Shown: positions 48,037 through 55,912 of the stretch, one piece after another
Layout: each line of letters starts with the position of its first letter
Numbering within the stretch: position 1 is the first letter of the stretch
Assembly (NCBI GenBank): GCA_050251035.1
Contig: JBFWNN010000022.1
Coordinates: 1-64,000, forward strand
From: Taklimakanibacter sp050251035
Lineage (GTDB): Bacteria > Pseudomonadota > Alphaproteobacteria > Rhizobiales > Aestuariivirgaceae
Direction: 5' to 3'
DNA: 64,000 nt
The notes under the pieces: generated by a model
Told to the model about the DNA's origin: nothing
The model's input: only the letters and a program-made list of their open reading frames with translations
Database searches by the model: none
Position numbers and translations under genes: made by a program

Positions 48037-48966
48037 GGGATGGTGGGTCTCGACCGCCGCCCGGAGCCTGTCGCTCTGGACATGCGTATAAATCTGCGTC
48101 GTCGCGATGTCGGCATGGCCCAGCATCTGCTGGACCGCCCGGAGATCGGCCCCGCCGGCCAGGAGGTGGCTGGCGAAGGCGTGCCTCAGCACATGGGGCG
48201 AGATCCGGTCCGCGGCGAGCCCCGCCTCGGCCGCCAGGGCCTTGAGCTCGAGGGCGAAATGCTGGCGGGTCAGGTGCCCCTCCTCGCCATGCGACGGGAA
48301 GAGCCAGGGCCCCTCTTCGCTTTCGCCCTTCAGGCCTGCGAGATAGGCCTTGACCGCTTCGCCCGCCTTGCGCGAGACGGGCACCAGCCTTTCGCGCCCG
48401 CCTTTGCCCTTGACCGTTATGAACTGCGCCGCCTTGGCCACGGCCTGCTTCTTCAGGGCGACGAGTTCCGACACCCTGAGGCCGCTGGCATAGAGGAGCT
48501 CCAAGAGGCAGCGCAACCGCAGGGCCTTGATCCGGGCCTTGCCCTCGAGCCGGCCGATCCTGGCCGCGGCGTGCTCGATCAGCCGGGTGACCTCCTCTTC
48601 CGTCATCACCTTGGGCAAGGGGCGGCGAAGCCTTGGCGCATCGACCGCCGTCGCCGGGTTGTCCTTAACCATGCCCTCGCCGTAGAGGAAATTGTGGAAC
48701 TGCCGCACCGCCGAGAGCCTGCGGGCGGCGCTTGCGGCCTTGAGGCCCCGGTCGGCGAGGCCGGCGAGATAGTTCCTTATATGTTCCGGATTCGCCTGTC
48801 TGAGGCCCGCGCCCTGGGCTTTGAGGAAACCGGCATAATCCGAAAGATCGCGTTCGTAGGCGGCGAGCGTGTTGCGTGCCGCTCCGCGTTCGGCGCTCAT
48901 CATTTCGAGAAAACGTTCGATCAGCCGGCTGTCCCGGCCTCGGTCACTGCTGTCTGAGTCTCTCAT
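47977..48966 (-). CDS. xerD: Site-specific tyrosine recombinase XerD
   Basis: XerD with XerC resolves chromosome dimers at dif. The 329-residue product has the SAM-like N-terminal domain and a catalytic domain with Arg in LLYASGLRVSELVALK, HxxR in SPHVLRHAFASHLL, the late His in GHADIATTQ and the nucleophile in IYTHVQ. I chose the ATG at 48966; an in-frame start at 49032 adds residues unlike the family. The C-terminal 19 residues are encoded by a dispersed repeat, so this tail is unlikely to be conserved. Confidence 0.95.
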   Translation of the reverse strand: MRDSDSSDRGRDSRLIERFLEMMSAERGAARNTLAAYERDLSDYAGFLKAQGAGLRQANPEHIRNYLAGLADRGLKAASAARRLSAVRQFHNFLYGEGMVKDNPATAVDAPRLRRPLPKVMTEEEVTRLIEHAAARIGRLEGKARIKALRLRCLLELLYASGLRVSELVALKKQAVAKAAQFITVKGKGGRERLVPVSRKAGEAVKAYLAGLKGESEEGPWLFPSHGEEGHLTRQHFALELKALAAEAGLAADRISPHVLRHAFASHLLAGGADLRAVQQMLGHADIATTQIYTHVQSDRLRAAVETHHPLARDQEKWPRFSVRSRAKH

Positions 48967-49087
48967 GCGGCAAGGGCCTGACGATCTGGGTCTGTTCCGG
49001 GGGATAGTTGGCAAGCGCCCACACCGCCCCATAGACAGCCCCAGCCAAGCACGCGATGATTAACAGAAAGCGAACGGTATCAGGCAC
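48944..49087 (-). CDS. Small single-pass membrane protein overlapping xerD
   Basis: A 47-residue peptide with one transmembrane segment (FLLIIACLAGAVYGAVWALA) and a short charged tail. It starts with GTG at 49087 after a very good AGGAAGGA site and overlaps the xerD start by 23 bases. The strong ribosome site and hydrophobic pattern support a real gene. It is divergent from the 49255 gene. Function unknown. Confidence 0.7.
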   Translation of the reverse strand: MPDTVRFLLIIACLAGAVYGAVWALANYPPEQTQIVRPLPHERLRQQ

Positions 49088-49254
49088 GCCACGTCCTTCC
49101 TCACCCGGCAGCTCTTTTGCCCGATTGCTCGACGATCGCCAAGAGATTCGGGCACCCCACAATCCCACGGCGGCGACAAAATTTGGTGAAAGTCCAAAAC
49201 AATTCTCTGGCTGTGGAGCTTGGCGTGCCAATGCGGTAGCTTGGCCTCATCTAA

Positions 49255-49776
49255 ATGATTACCCGCCACCACATGTTCGAGCCGCTCCTCGAGGCGCTGC
49301 CCGGCTTCCGCCCGACCTGGCAGGCCTTTGTCGACGAGTGGACGGACAATCCCCACAACCGGGGCGCTGGGCCTGGGGACCTGCCGAGCTACCTCCTCAT
49401 CGGCGATCTGGCGCGCCATCTCGCCGATCTGCTCCAGGCGGGACAAGATGACGACGTTGCGCGCGCCCTGGCGGTCGCCGAGCGCTGGCTCATGGAGGGT
49501 GACGCCTATGTGAAGGAGGCCGCGACCGTGGGCCTCATCGAGGACCTCCAGAATATCGCGCAGCGCCGCGGCATTGCCGAGGACCGCTTCACCGCGCTGC
49601 TGGGCCCCGAGGGCCGGCACTGGTGGGACAAGGTCAACCGGTTCTGGAGCAAGGGCGAACACCTCGTCGACGACCGCCAAATGTCGCCATCCGCCCGGGC
49701 CATGTGGAAAGTGGACCAGATGTTCAATCTCGCACGCTGGCGGGCGCGCAAGTCCGGCAGCGGCGACAACGGCTGA
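49255..49776 (+). CDS. Hypothetical protein, DUF7674-like
   Basis: A 173-residue soluble, acidic, Trp-rich protein (FRPTWQAFVDEWTDN, SYLLIGDLARHLADLL, KEAATVGLIEDLQNI, RHWWDKVNRFW). The block around LLIGDLARHLADLL recalls the DUF7674 family of small helical proteins sometimes tied to contact-dependent or polymorphic toxin immunity; similarity is from memory only. It stands alone between the xerD group and aroK. Confidence 0.6.
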   Translation: MITRHHMFEPLLEALPGFRPTWQAFVDEWTDNPHNRGAGPGDLPSYLLIGDLARHLADLLQAGQDDDVARALAVAERWLMEGDAYVKEAATVGLIEDLQNIAQRRGIAEDRFTALLGPEGRHWWDKVNRFWSKGEHLVDDRQMSPSARAMWKVDQMFNLARWRARKSGSGDNG

Positions 49777-49896
49777 CCCGGATTTCTCACAGCTCGAATT
49801 GATCTGCTTCGGGGGGTTTTGGGGTTGTTGGGTTTGTGATTGTCCTTTTAATGCGCTAGGCCATGGCGAGAACCGTTGCATGCAAGACTCCGACAG

Positions 49897-50490
49897 ATGG
49901 CCCGCCGCTCGCTCAGCAAGGATACTTCCGCCGTCCGCCAGCGCCTCGACGGCCATGCGATCGTGCTCGTCGGCCTCATGGGCGCCGGCAAGACGACGGT
50001 GGGCCGGAGGCTGGCCGAGAAGCTCGGACTCGCTTTCGTCGATGCCGATCATGAGATCGAGCTTGCCGCCGGCCAGACCATCCCGGAGATCTTCGCCAAG
50101 CATGGCGAGGCCTATTTCCGCGACGGCGAGCGCAAGGTGATCGCCCGCCTCCTGGAAAATGGCGCCCAGGTGCTGGCGACCGGCGGCGGCGCCTATATGA
50201 ATGCCGACACGCGCGCGACCATTCGCCGCCACGGCATCGCCATCTGGCTCAGGGCCGATTTCGATCTCCTGATGCGCCGGGTGCGGCGGCGCTCCAACCG
50301 CCCGCTTCTGCAGAATGCCGATCCGGAAGCGGTGATGCGCAAGCTGATCGAGGAGCGCTATCCGACCTATGCCGAGGCCGACCTCACCGTCGACAGCCGC
50401 GACGTCGCCCATACTTCCATCGTCAACACCATCATCAGGACCCTGGCCCGCTGGCCGGGCTGGGACCGTCTGAACCATGTCGCAAGCTGA
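49897..50490 (+). CDS. aroK: Shikimate kinase
   Basis: Phosphorylates shikimate with ATP in aromatic amino-acid synthesis. The product has Walker A GLMGAGKTTVGRRLA, the shikimate-binding FVDADHEIELAAGQTI and TGGGAYMN, and the lid RRRSNRPLLQ. The ATG at 49897 (197 residues) and one at 49876 are both possible; neither has a strong ribosome site. It overlaps aroB by 14 bases, so the two are coupled. Confidence 0.96.
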   Translation: MARRSLSKDTSAVRQRLDGHAIVLVGLMGAGKTTVGRRLAEKLGLAFVDADHEIELAAGQTIPEIFAKHGEAYFRDGERKVIARLLENGAQVLATGGGAYMNADTRATIRRHGIAIWLRADFDLLMRRVRRRSNRPLLQNADPEAVMRKLIEERYPTYAEADLTVDSRDVAHTSIVNTIIRTLARWPGWDRLNHVAS

Positions 50491-51613
50491 TCTCTCCGCC
50501 GCCAATGCCACCGTCGCCGTCGATCTGGGCGCGCGCAGCTACGCGATCGCGATCGGCGAGGGCCTCCTCAAGGAGGCGGGAGCGCGCCTCAGGCCGCTGT
50601 TCAAGCGCCCGCTCACCGCCATCGTCACCGACGGCAATGTCGCCGCGCTGCATCTCGCGACCTTGCGCGCGAGCCTCGCCGCGGCCGGCATCGAGTCCAC
50701 CACCATCGTCCTGCCGGCGGGCGAGGCGACCAAGAGCTACCGCCATCTCGCCGAGACCTGCGACGGTCTTCTCGCCGCCGGCATCGAGCGCCGCGACATG
50801 GTCATAGCGCTGGGCGGCGGCGTCATCGGCGATCTCGCCGGCTTCGCCGCGGCCGTGCTCAGGCGCGGCGTCGACTTCATCCAGATCCCGACCACGCTCC
50901 TGGCGCAGGTCGATTCCTCCGTCGGCGGCAAGACCGGCATCAATTCGCCGCACGGCAAGAACCTCATCGGCGCGTTCCACCAGCCGCGTGCCGTCCTCAT
51001 CGACATCGCCCTTCTCGACACGCTGCCCGGCCGCGAGCTGGCGGCGGGCTATGCCGAGGTCGCGAAATACGGCCTCCTCGGCGATGCCGGTTTCTTCGCC
51101 TGGCTCGAGGCCCATGCCGGATCGATCTTCGCGGGCGACGCGCAGGCCCGCGTCAAGGCCATCACCCGAAGCTGCGAGATGAAGGCCCGGATCGTCGCCG
51201 AGGACGAGACCGAGACCGGCGTGCGCGCGCTCCTCAATCTCGGTCACACGTTCGGCCATGCGCTCGAGGCCGCGACCGGCTATTCTCAGCGCCTCCTCCA
51301 TGGCGAGGCGGTGGCGATCGGCATGGCGCAGGCCTTCCGCTTCTCGCACAAGCTCGGTCTCGTGGCCGAGGCTGATGCGGCGCGGGTCGAGACGCATCTG
51401 CGGCAGGTCGGGCTGCCGACGCGGCTCGCCGACATTGCCGGCAACCTGCCCGAGCCGCGCAAGCTCATCGAGATCATGCGCCAGGACAAGAAGGCGGTGG
51501 CCGGCAAGCTCACCTTCATCCTCACGCGCGGCATCGGCCAGGCCTTCATCGCCCGCGACGTCGAGGAGAAGGCGGTGCACGAATTCCTGGCGGAGGAGCA
51601 GGTCCCGGCATGA
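50477..51613 (+). CDS. aroB: 3-dehydroquinate synthase
   Basis: Converts DAHP to 3-dehydroquinate, the first ring of the shikimate pathway, using NAD and Zn. The 378-residue product has the NAD-binding GGGVIGDLAGFAAAVLRRG, QIPTTLLAQVDSSVGGKTGIN, and metal ligands in LNLGHTFGHALE and LLHGEAVAIGMA. It overlaps aroK (14 bases) and the following CBS gene (ATGA), forming a tight three-gene operon. Confidence 0.98.
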   Translation: MSQADLSAANATVAVDLGARSYAIAIGEGLLKEAGARLRPLFKRPLTAIVTDGNVAALHLATLRASLAAAGIESTTIVLPAGEATKSYRHLAETCDGLLAAGIERRDMVIALGGGVIGDLAGFAAAVLRRGVDFIQIPTTLLAQVDSSVGGKTGINSPHGKNLIGAFHQPRAVLIDIALLDTLPGRELAAGYAEVAKYGLLGDAGFFAWLEAHAGSIFAGDAQARVKAITRSCEMKARIVAEDETETGVRALLNLGHTFGHALEAATGYSQRLLHGEAVAIGMAQAFRFSHKLGLVAEADAARVETHLRQVGLPTRLADIAGNLPEPRKLIEIMRQDKKAVAGKLTFILTRGIGQAFIARDVEEKAVHEFLAEEQVPA

Positions 51614-52473
51614 CGGCGCTCATTCGGGGATTGCGGCGACTCCTCGAACGGCTTGGCCTGGTCAGGCCGCAGACCGCGCAGGAGGAATTGCGCGGCGCCA
51701 TCGACCTCCATCACAAGGAAGGCGCCTTCGTCAAGAAGGACCGCGACATGCTGGGCGGCATCCTCGATCTCTCCGAGCTCGAGGTATTCGACGTCATGGT
51801 CCACCGCACCAAGATGACGACGGTCGATGCGGAGATGAGGCAGGAAGTGATCATCAGGGAAGTCCTGCATAGTGGCCACAGCCGCGTGCCGGTGTGGAAG
51901 GACAGGCCCGACAACATCATCGGCACCCTGCATGTGAAGGATCTGTTCGCATCCCTCCTCGAGCATGACGGCGAGGCCGGCAAGATCGACATCGAAGCCA
52001 TCGTCAACCCGCCCTGGTTCGTCCCCGATACGCGCCGTCTGTCGGATCAGCTTGCCGCGTTCTTGCGGCGCAAGAATCATTTCGCGCTGGTTGTCGACGA
52101 ATATGGCGAGGTGATGGGCCTCGTCACTCTCGAGGACGTGCTCGAGGAGATCGTCGGCGACATTTCCGACGAGCATGATCCCGAGCGTCCGCGCATCCGC
52201 AGGCAGAAGGACGGCTCGGTGCTGATCGACGGTGCGGTGCCGATCCGCGATGTCAATCGCACCCTCGACTGGCGCCTGCCCGACGACGAGGTGACGACGG
52301 TCGCCGGACTCGTGATCCATGAGGCGCGCATGATCCCCGATACCGGCCAGGCCTTCACCTTCCACGGCTTCCGCTTCGAGGTCCTGCGCAAGCGCCGCCA
52401 CCAGATCACCACCTTGCGGGTGGTGCCGGCGGAAAGAATCATGTCCTCGTCCATCGCAGAGGGGAGAGGGTGA
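51610..52473 (+). CDS. CBS-domain protein, CorC/TlyC-like (transporter-associated domain)
   Basis: A 287-residue cytoplasmic protein with two CBS domains (about 68-195: VFDVMVHRTKMTTVD, SRVPVWKDRPDNIIGTLHVKDLF, FALVVDEYGEVMGLVTLEDVLEEIVGDI) and a C-terminal CorC_HlyC domain (about 205-285). It lacks the transmembrane DUF21 half, as CorC does. A role in Mg/Co efflux is inferred from family. It is coupled to aroB by an ATGA overlap. Confidence 0.92.
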   Translation: MTALIRGLRRLLERLGLVRPQTAQEELRGAIDLHHKEGAFVKKDRDMLGGILDLSELEVFDVMVHRTKMTTVDAEMRQEVIIREVLHSGHSRVPVWKDRPDNIIGTLHVKDLFASLLEHDGEAGKIDIEAIVNPPWFVPDTRRLSDQLAAFLRRKNHFALVVDEYGEVMGLVTLEDVLEEIVGDISDEHDPERPRIRRQKDGSVLIDGAVPIRDVNRTLDWRLPDDEVTTVAGLVIHEARMIPDTGQAFTFHGFRFEVLRKRRHQITTLRVVPAERIMSSSIAEGRG

Positions 52474-52521
52474 GATCATTGCCTTCAAATAACCGCCTTC
52501 CGGTCTATCCTCACGTCAGCG

Positions 52522-53640
52522 ATGAAAGACACGGCCGCATATGACCTGGTGATCGTGGGGGCGAGCTTTGCCGGGCTGGTTTGCGCCCGGGCGGCCGCCA
52601 TCAGGGGCTTGCGCACGCTCGTGCTGGACGCCAAGCGCGATCCGGGTGCCCGCATCTCGACCACCGGCATCCTGGTCAAGGAAGCGGCCGAGGAGATCGA
52701 CCTGCCGCCCGACCTGACGCGCACCGTGCATGGCGTCAGGCTCTATTCGCCGTCGCTGCGCTCCGTCGATCTCTTCGCGCCGGGCTATTATTTCCTCACC
52801 AGCAACACCGCCGATCTGTTGCGCTGGCTGGCGCGCGAAGCCGAGACCGCGGGCGCCCATGTCCGCTGCTCGGTGAAGCTCAGCCATGCGGTGCGCCAGG
52901 GCGACATGATCTTCCTGCCGCAGCTCGGCGTCAGGACGCGCTATCTGGTCGGCGCCGACGGCGCGCGCTCGACCGTCGCCCGCCTCTTCGACCTCGGCCG
53001 CAACAGCCGTTTCCTCACCGGCCTCGAAGTGGAATATCCGCAGTTGCCCGGAGCCGATCCCGATTACCTGCACTGCTTCCTCGATTCCCGCCTGGCGCCG
53101 GGCTATCTCGCTTGGGTGGCCCCGGCGCCCGGCTTCTTCCAGGTCGGCCTCGCCACCACGCAAGGCGCCAAGCCCGATCTCAGGGCCTTCCTCGCCCATA
53201 CCGAGCGGCTCTTCGGCTTCTCGAAATTCGCGGTGAAGGAGCGCCGCAGCGGCCGCATCCCCTGCGGCGGGCCCGTCCATCCTTTTGCCGCGCCGCGGGT
53301 CCTTCTCATCGGCGATGCCGCGGGCCACGTCTCGCCCTTGACCGGCGGCGGCATCAGGCTGGCCTTCCGTTATGGCCGGCGCGCGGCGCAGCTCATCGCC
53401 GACCACCTGACCCGCCACGGACCGCCGCCGGAGCTCGTGCTCGCAAGCGAGATCCCGGCCATGCGCCGGAAACTTCTCCTGCGCCGCGTCATGGATGGAG
53501 CGCCGCCCAACTGGCTCTACAACCTGGCGATCGGCACGCCGATGATGAACTGGTTCGCCTGCAAGGTCTATTTCCACCGCCGCGCCCAGCCCGGCGACAG
53601 CCTCGAGGCCTTCGAGCAGCGTGTCAAAAGTAGTATCTGA
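52522..53640 (+). CDS. FAD-dependent oxidoreductase (geranylgeranyl-reductase-like)
   Basis: A 372-residue flavoprotein with N-terminal FAD loop LVIVGASFAGLVCARAA, a middle substrate domain, and the FAD ribityl-binding GDAAGHVSPLTGGGIRLAF near residue 265. This matches the PHBH/GGR-type monooxygenase and reductase superfamily. The FAD loop reads G-A-S-F-A-G rather than G-x-G-x-x-G, as in some GGR proteins. Substrate unknown. It follows the CorC-like gene after 48 bp. Confidence 0.88.
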   Translation: MKDTAAYDLVIVGASFAGLVCARAAAIRGLRTLVLDAKRDPGARISTTGILVKEAAEEIDLPPDLTRTVHGVRLYSPSLRSVDLFAPGYYFLTSNTADLLRWLAREAETAGAHVRCSVKLSHAVRQGDMIFLPQLGVRTRYLVGADGARSTVARLFDLGRNSRFLTGLEVEYPQLPGADPDYLHCFLDSRLAPGYLAWVAPAPGFFQVGLATTQGAKPDLRAFLAHTERLFGFSKFAVKERRSGRIPCGGPVHPFAAPRVLLIGDAAGHVSPLTGGGIRLAFRYGRRAAQLIADHLTRHGPPPELVLASEIPAMRRKLLLRRVMDGAPPNWLYNLAIGTPMMNWFACKVYFHRRAQPGDSLEAFEQRVKSSI

Positions 53641-53735
53641 TGGCTGAGCCCAATTGCTTGCCTCCCGATTGGTTCAATTGGTACAGTTGACCCAGAAAGC
53701 CCGTTCAGAGGCGAGAATCGTGGAGGAACCCCATC

Positions 53736-54029
53736 ATGTGCCGGATATTCGCCGGACAGGATCCGGAACGTTACGCCTTCGAGACGCGCTCGGTGCGCAT
53801 TTCGGGTTATCCGACGAGCGTCAGGCTCGAAGCGCGGTTCTGGCGGATCATCGAAGAGATCGCCCATGCGCAGGACATGACCGTCGGCAAGTTCCTGTCG
53901 CAGCTCCATGACGAGGCGCTCGAGATCCATGGCGAGGTGGGCAATTTCGCCTCGCTCTTGCGCTGCAGCTGCCTCGTCTATCTCGAGCAGGGCCTGAACT
54001 CGCCGGAACGGCGCCGCGCCGCCGGCTGA
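53736..54029 (+). CDS. Ribbon-helix-helix domain protein (RHH_4)
   Basis: A 97-residue protein starting MCRIFAGQDPERYAFETRSVRISGYPTSVRLE, the conserved start of RHH_4 proteins, followed by FWRIIEEIAHAQDMTVGKFLSQLHDEALE. Such proteins are short DNA-binding or regulatory proteins widespread in alphaproteobacteria. GGAGG precedes the ATG at 53736 by nine bases. Target unknown. Confidence 0.92.
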   Translation: MCRIFAGQDPERYAFETRSVRISGYPTSVRLEARFWRIIEEIAHAQDMTVGKFLSQLHDEALEIHGEVGNFASLLRCSCLVYLEQGLNSPERRRAAG

Positions 54030-54044
54030 GCCGCAAAGACGCCA

Positions 54045-54398
54045 TTACGAACGGTGTGAGAGCACGTTGACCAGCTTCCCCGCCGGATCGTGGATGAAGA
54101 AGCGTCTGACGCCCCACGGCTCGTCGGTCAGCTCGTGGACCATCTTGCAGCCGGCCTTCCTCGCGCGGGCGTACACCTCGTCCACATCGTCGACCTCGAT
54201 CGAGAGGTCGGGCACCGGCGCGCCCGAGCCGCCCTCGCTCATGATGCTGATCTGCGGGACCTGCGTCTCGCCGGACTTGAGCGTGACGATCCATCCGAGA
54301 TCCATGACGGCGTCGAGACCGAAGAGTTCGGAATAGAACTTGCGGACCTCCGGGACGGAGTCCGCGGCGATATTCGCGACGACGCGCAGCACGGCCAT
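54045..54398 (-). CDS. VOC superfamily (glyoxalase/bleomycin-resistance-like) protein
   Basis: A 117-residue single-VOC protein: beta-alpha-beta-beta-beta pattern with VRKFYSELFGLDAVMDLGWIVTL and the C-terminal RRFFIHDPAGKLVNVLSHRS. Metal-binding residues are not obvious at the first position (N-terminal strand VLRVVANIAA), so enzymatic activity is uncertain. It is convergent with the RHH gene. Confidence 0.88.
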   Translation of the reverse strand: MAVLRVVANIAADSVPEVRKFYSELFGLDAVMDLGWIVTLKSGETQVPQISIMSEGGSGAPVPDLSIEVDDVDEVYARARKAGCKMVHELTDEPWGVRRFFIHDPAGKLVNVLSHRS

Positions 54399-54570
54399 CC
54401 CGCCACCTCTTCACTCGGGCAAAGCCGGTCGATGATGAGCGTCCGCGGCCTGCGGCACAAGACGCCTGACGACGGGGCCTTCGCGCTCGGGCTTCCGCCG
54501 GGGATGAAATTTTTCGATGTAGTAGGGTGATATTACCCGCTTCCCGCCATTCGTGCCTAGATTGGGCGGA

Positions 54571-54939
54571 ATGAACCGCCTGGGCGTCACGATGAGCGCA
54601 CTTGCCTTGACCTTTGCCGGCGCCGCGTCTGCCGCGGCCGAGGATGGTGCTGCTCTTTTCGTCAAGAACTGCCAGACCTGCCATATCATCGCCAGAGAGG
54701 GACCGAAGCGCATGGGCCCGCCGCTCTGGGGTGTCTTCGGCCGCGCGGCGGGCGCCGTCGAAGGCTTCCCCTATTCCGCCGGGCTCAAGGCCTCTGGGCT
54801 GGTCTGGACGCGCGAGACGCTCGACCAATGGCTCACCTTCCCCAAGAAAATGGTGCGCGACACCACCATGGTCTATCGCCAGAACAACCCCGAGATCCGC
54901 AAGGTGCTCATCGACTACATCGCAACCCGGAAGGACTGA
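54571..54939 (+). CDS. Class I monoheme cytochrome c
   Basis: A 122-residue exported cytochrome: signal peptide (cleavage near ASAAA-ED), heme motif CQTCH in LFVKNCQTCHII, and a distal Met ligand in PKKMVRDTTMVY. It resembles small c-type cytochromes that accept electrons from periplasmic dehydrogenases. It heads the dehydrogenase operon and is likely the electron acceptor of the GMC flavoprotein. Confidence 0.93.
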   Translation: MNRLGVTMSALALTFAGAASAAAEDGAALFVKNCQTCHIIAREGPKRMGPPLWGVFGRAAGAVEGFPYSAGLKASGLVWTRETLDQWLTFPKKMVRDTTMVYRQNNPEIRKVLIDYIATRKD

Positions 54940-54941
54940 AG

Positions 54942-55337
54942 ATGGCGAAGCCGATCCATATGATGATCCGGGTGATGGACGAAGCGAAGTCGGTCGCCTT
55001 CTATCATCGGGCCTTCGGCCTCGAGGTGCAGGACCGCTTCGACTTCGACGGCTTCACCCTCGTCTATCTCAAGAACGCCGAGAACGACTTCGAGGTCGAG
55101 CTCACCATCAATCACGGGCGCGGCGAGCCCTATACGCACGGCACCGGCTATGGCCATCTCGCCGTCTCGACCGACGATGTCGCGCGCGAGCACCGGCGCG
55201 CGACCGATGCCGGACTCGCTCCGACGCCGGTCAAGGAATTCTTTCGCGACGGCGCTCTGCTCGCCAAGTTCTTTTTCCTGCAGGATCCCGACGGCTACAA
55301 GATCGAAGTCCTGCAGCGTCACGGCCGATACACCTGA
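54942..55337 (+). CDS. VOC family protein, lactoylglutathione-lyase-like
   Basis: A 131-residue protein with the glyoxalase I pattern: H6 (MAKPIHMMIRVMD), Glu in FEVELTINHG, His in YGHLAVSTDD and Glu in YKIEVLQRHG, the four usual metal ligands. It could isomerise the methylglyoxal-glutathione adduct, or be a relative with another substrate. It starts two bases after the cytochrome stop, so it is in the dehydrogenase operon. Confidence 0.9.
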   Translation: MAKPIHMMIRVMDEAKSVAFYHRAFGLEVQDRFDFDGFTLVYLKNAENDFEVELTINHGRGEPYTHGTGYGHLAVSTDDVAREHRRATDAGLAPTPVKEFFRDGALLAKFFFLQDPDGYKIEVLQRHGRYT

Positions 55338-55372
55338 AAGGCGTTACCGGCCTCTTTATGGGAGGACATGCA

Positions 55373-55900
55373 ATGAGATTGATCGACAAGCGCGTGAAGG
55401 TCTCGCGACGCGACATGCTGCGCACCACGAGCGCCGTGGCCGCGGCGGCGGCGGTGATGCCGGTCGGCATGGCCAAGGCAGCCGCGCCGGCCGCACTCTC
55501 CAAGGAGAGTTTCGCCACTCTCGTCAAGATGGCGCGTGATATCTATCCGCACGACAAGATCGCCGACAAATATTATGCGGCGGTCATCGAAAGCCTCGAC
55601 CAGGCGGCGAAAGACGACGCGGCGCTCAAGACCTTGCTCGAGGACGGCGTTACCCAGTTGGACAGGAAGGCGGCCGGCCTCAAGAACGGCGGCGGCTATG
55701 GCGCCATGTCTTCCGAAGATGAGCGCGTGGCGATCCTCAAGGAGATCGAGACGACGCCCTTCTTCCAGAAGGTGCGCGGCACCATGATCACCGGCCTCTA
55801 CAACAACAAGGAGCTGTGGCCGCATTTCGGCTACGAGGGCGCCTCCGCCGACAAGGGCGGCTACATCAATCGCGGCTTCGACGACATCGACTGGCTGTGA
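55373..55900 (+). CDS. Dehydrogenase small subunit (gluconate 2-dehydrogenase subunit 3-like), Tat signal
   Basis: A 175-residue protein with a twin-arginine signal (VKVSRRDMLRTTSAVAAAAAVMPVGMAKA) and a helical region with FATLVKMARDIYPHD and LYNNKELWPHFGYEGAS. This matches the small subunit of membrane-bound GMC dehydrogenases (gluconate 2-dehydrogenase, fructose and sorbitol dehydrogenases). The signal-less large subunit is usually carried across the membrane by this subunit. GGAGG lies seven bases upstream of the ATG at 55373. A much longer in-frame reading through the cytochrome region is spurious. Confidence 0.92.
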   Translation: MRLIDKRVKVSRRDMLRTTSAVAAAAAVMPVGMAKAAAPAALSKESFATLVKMARDIYPHDKIADKYYAAVIESLDQAAKDDAALKTLLEDGVTQLDRKAAGLKNGGGYGAMSSEDERVAILKEIETTPFFQKVRGTMITGLYNNKELWPHFGYEGASADKGGYINRGFDDIDWL

Positions 55901-55912
55901 GGAGGATCGATC

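Noticed and set aside
54614..55372. In-frame extension of the dehydrogenase small subunit through the cytochrome and VOC genes
   Set aside because: The extension is Arg/Ser/Pro-rich noise in an alternative frame; the Tat signal and GGAGG site fix the start at 55373.
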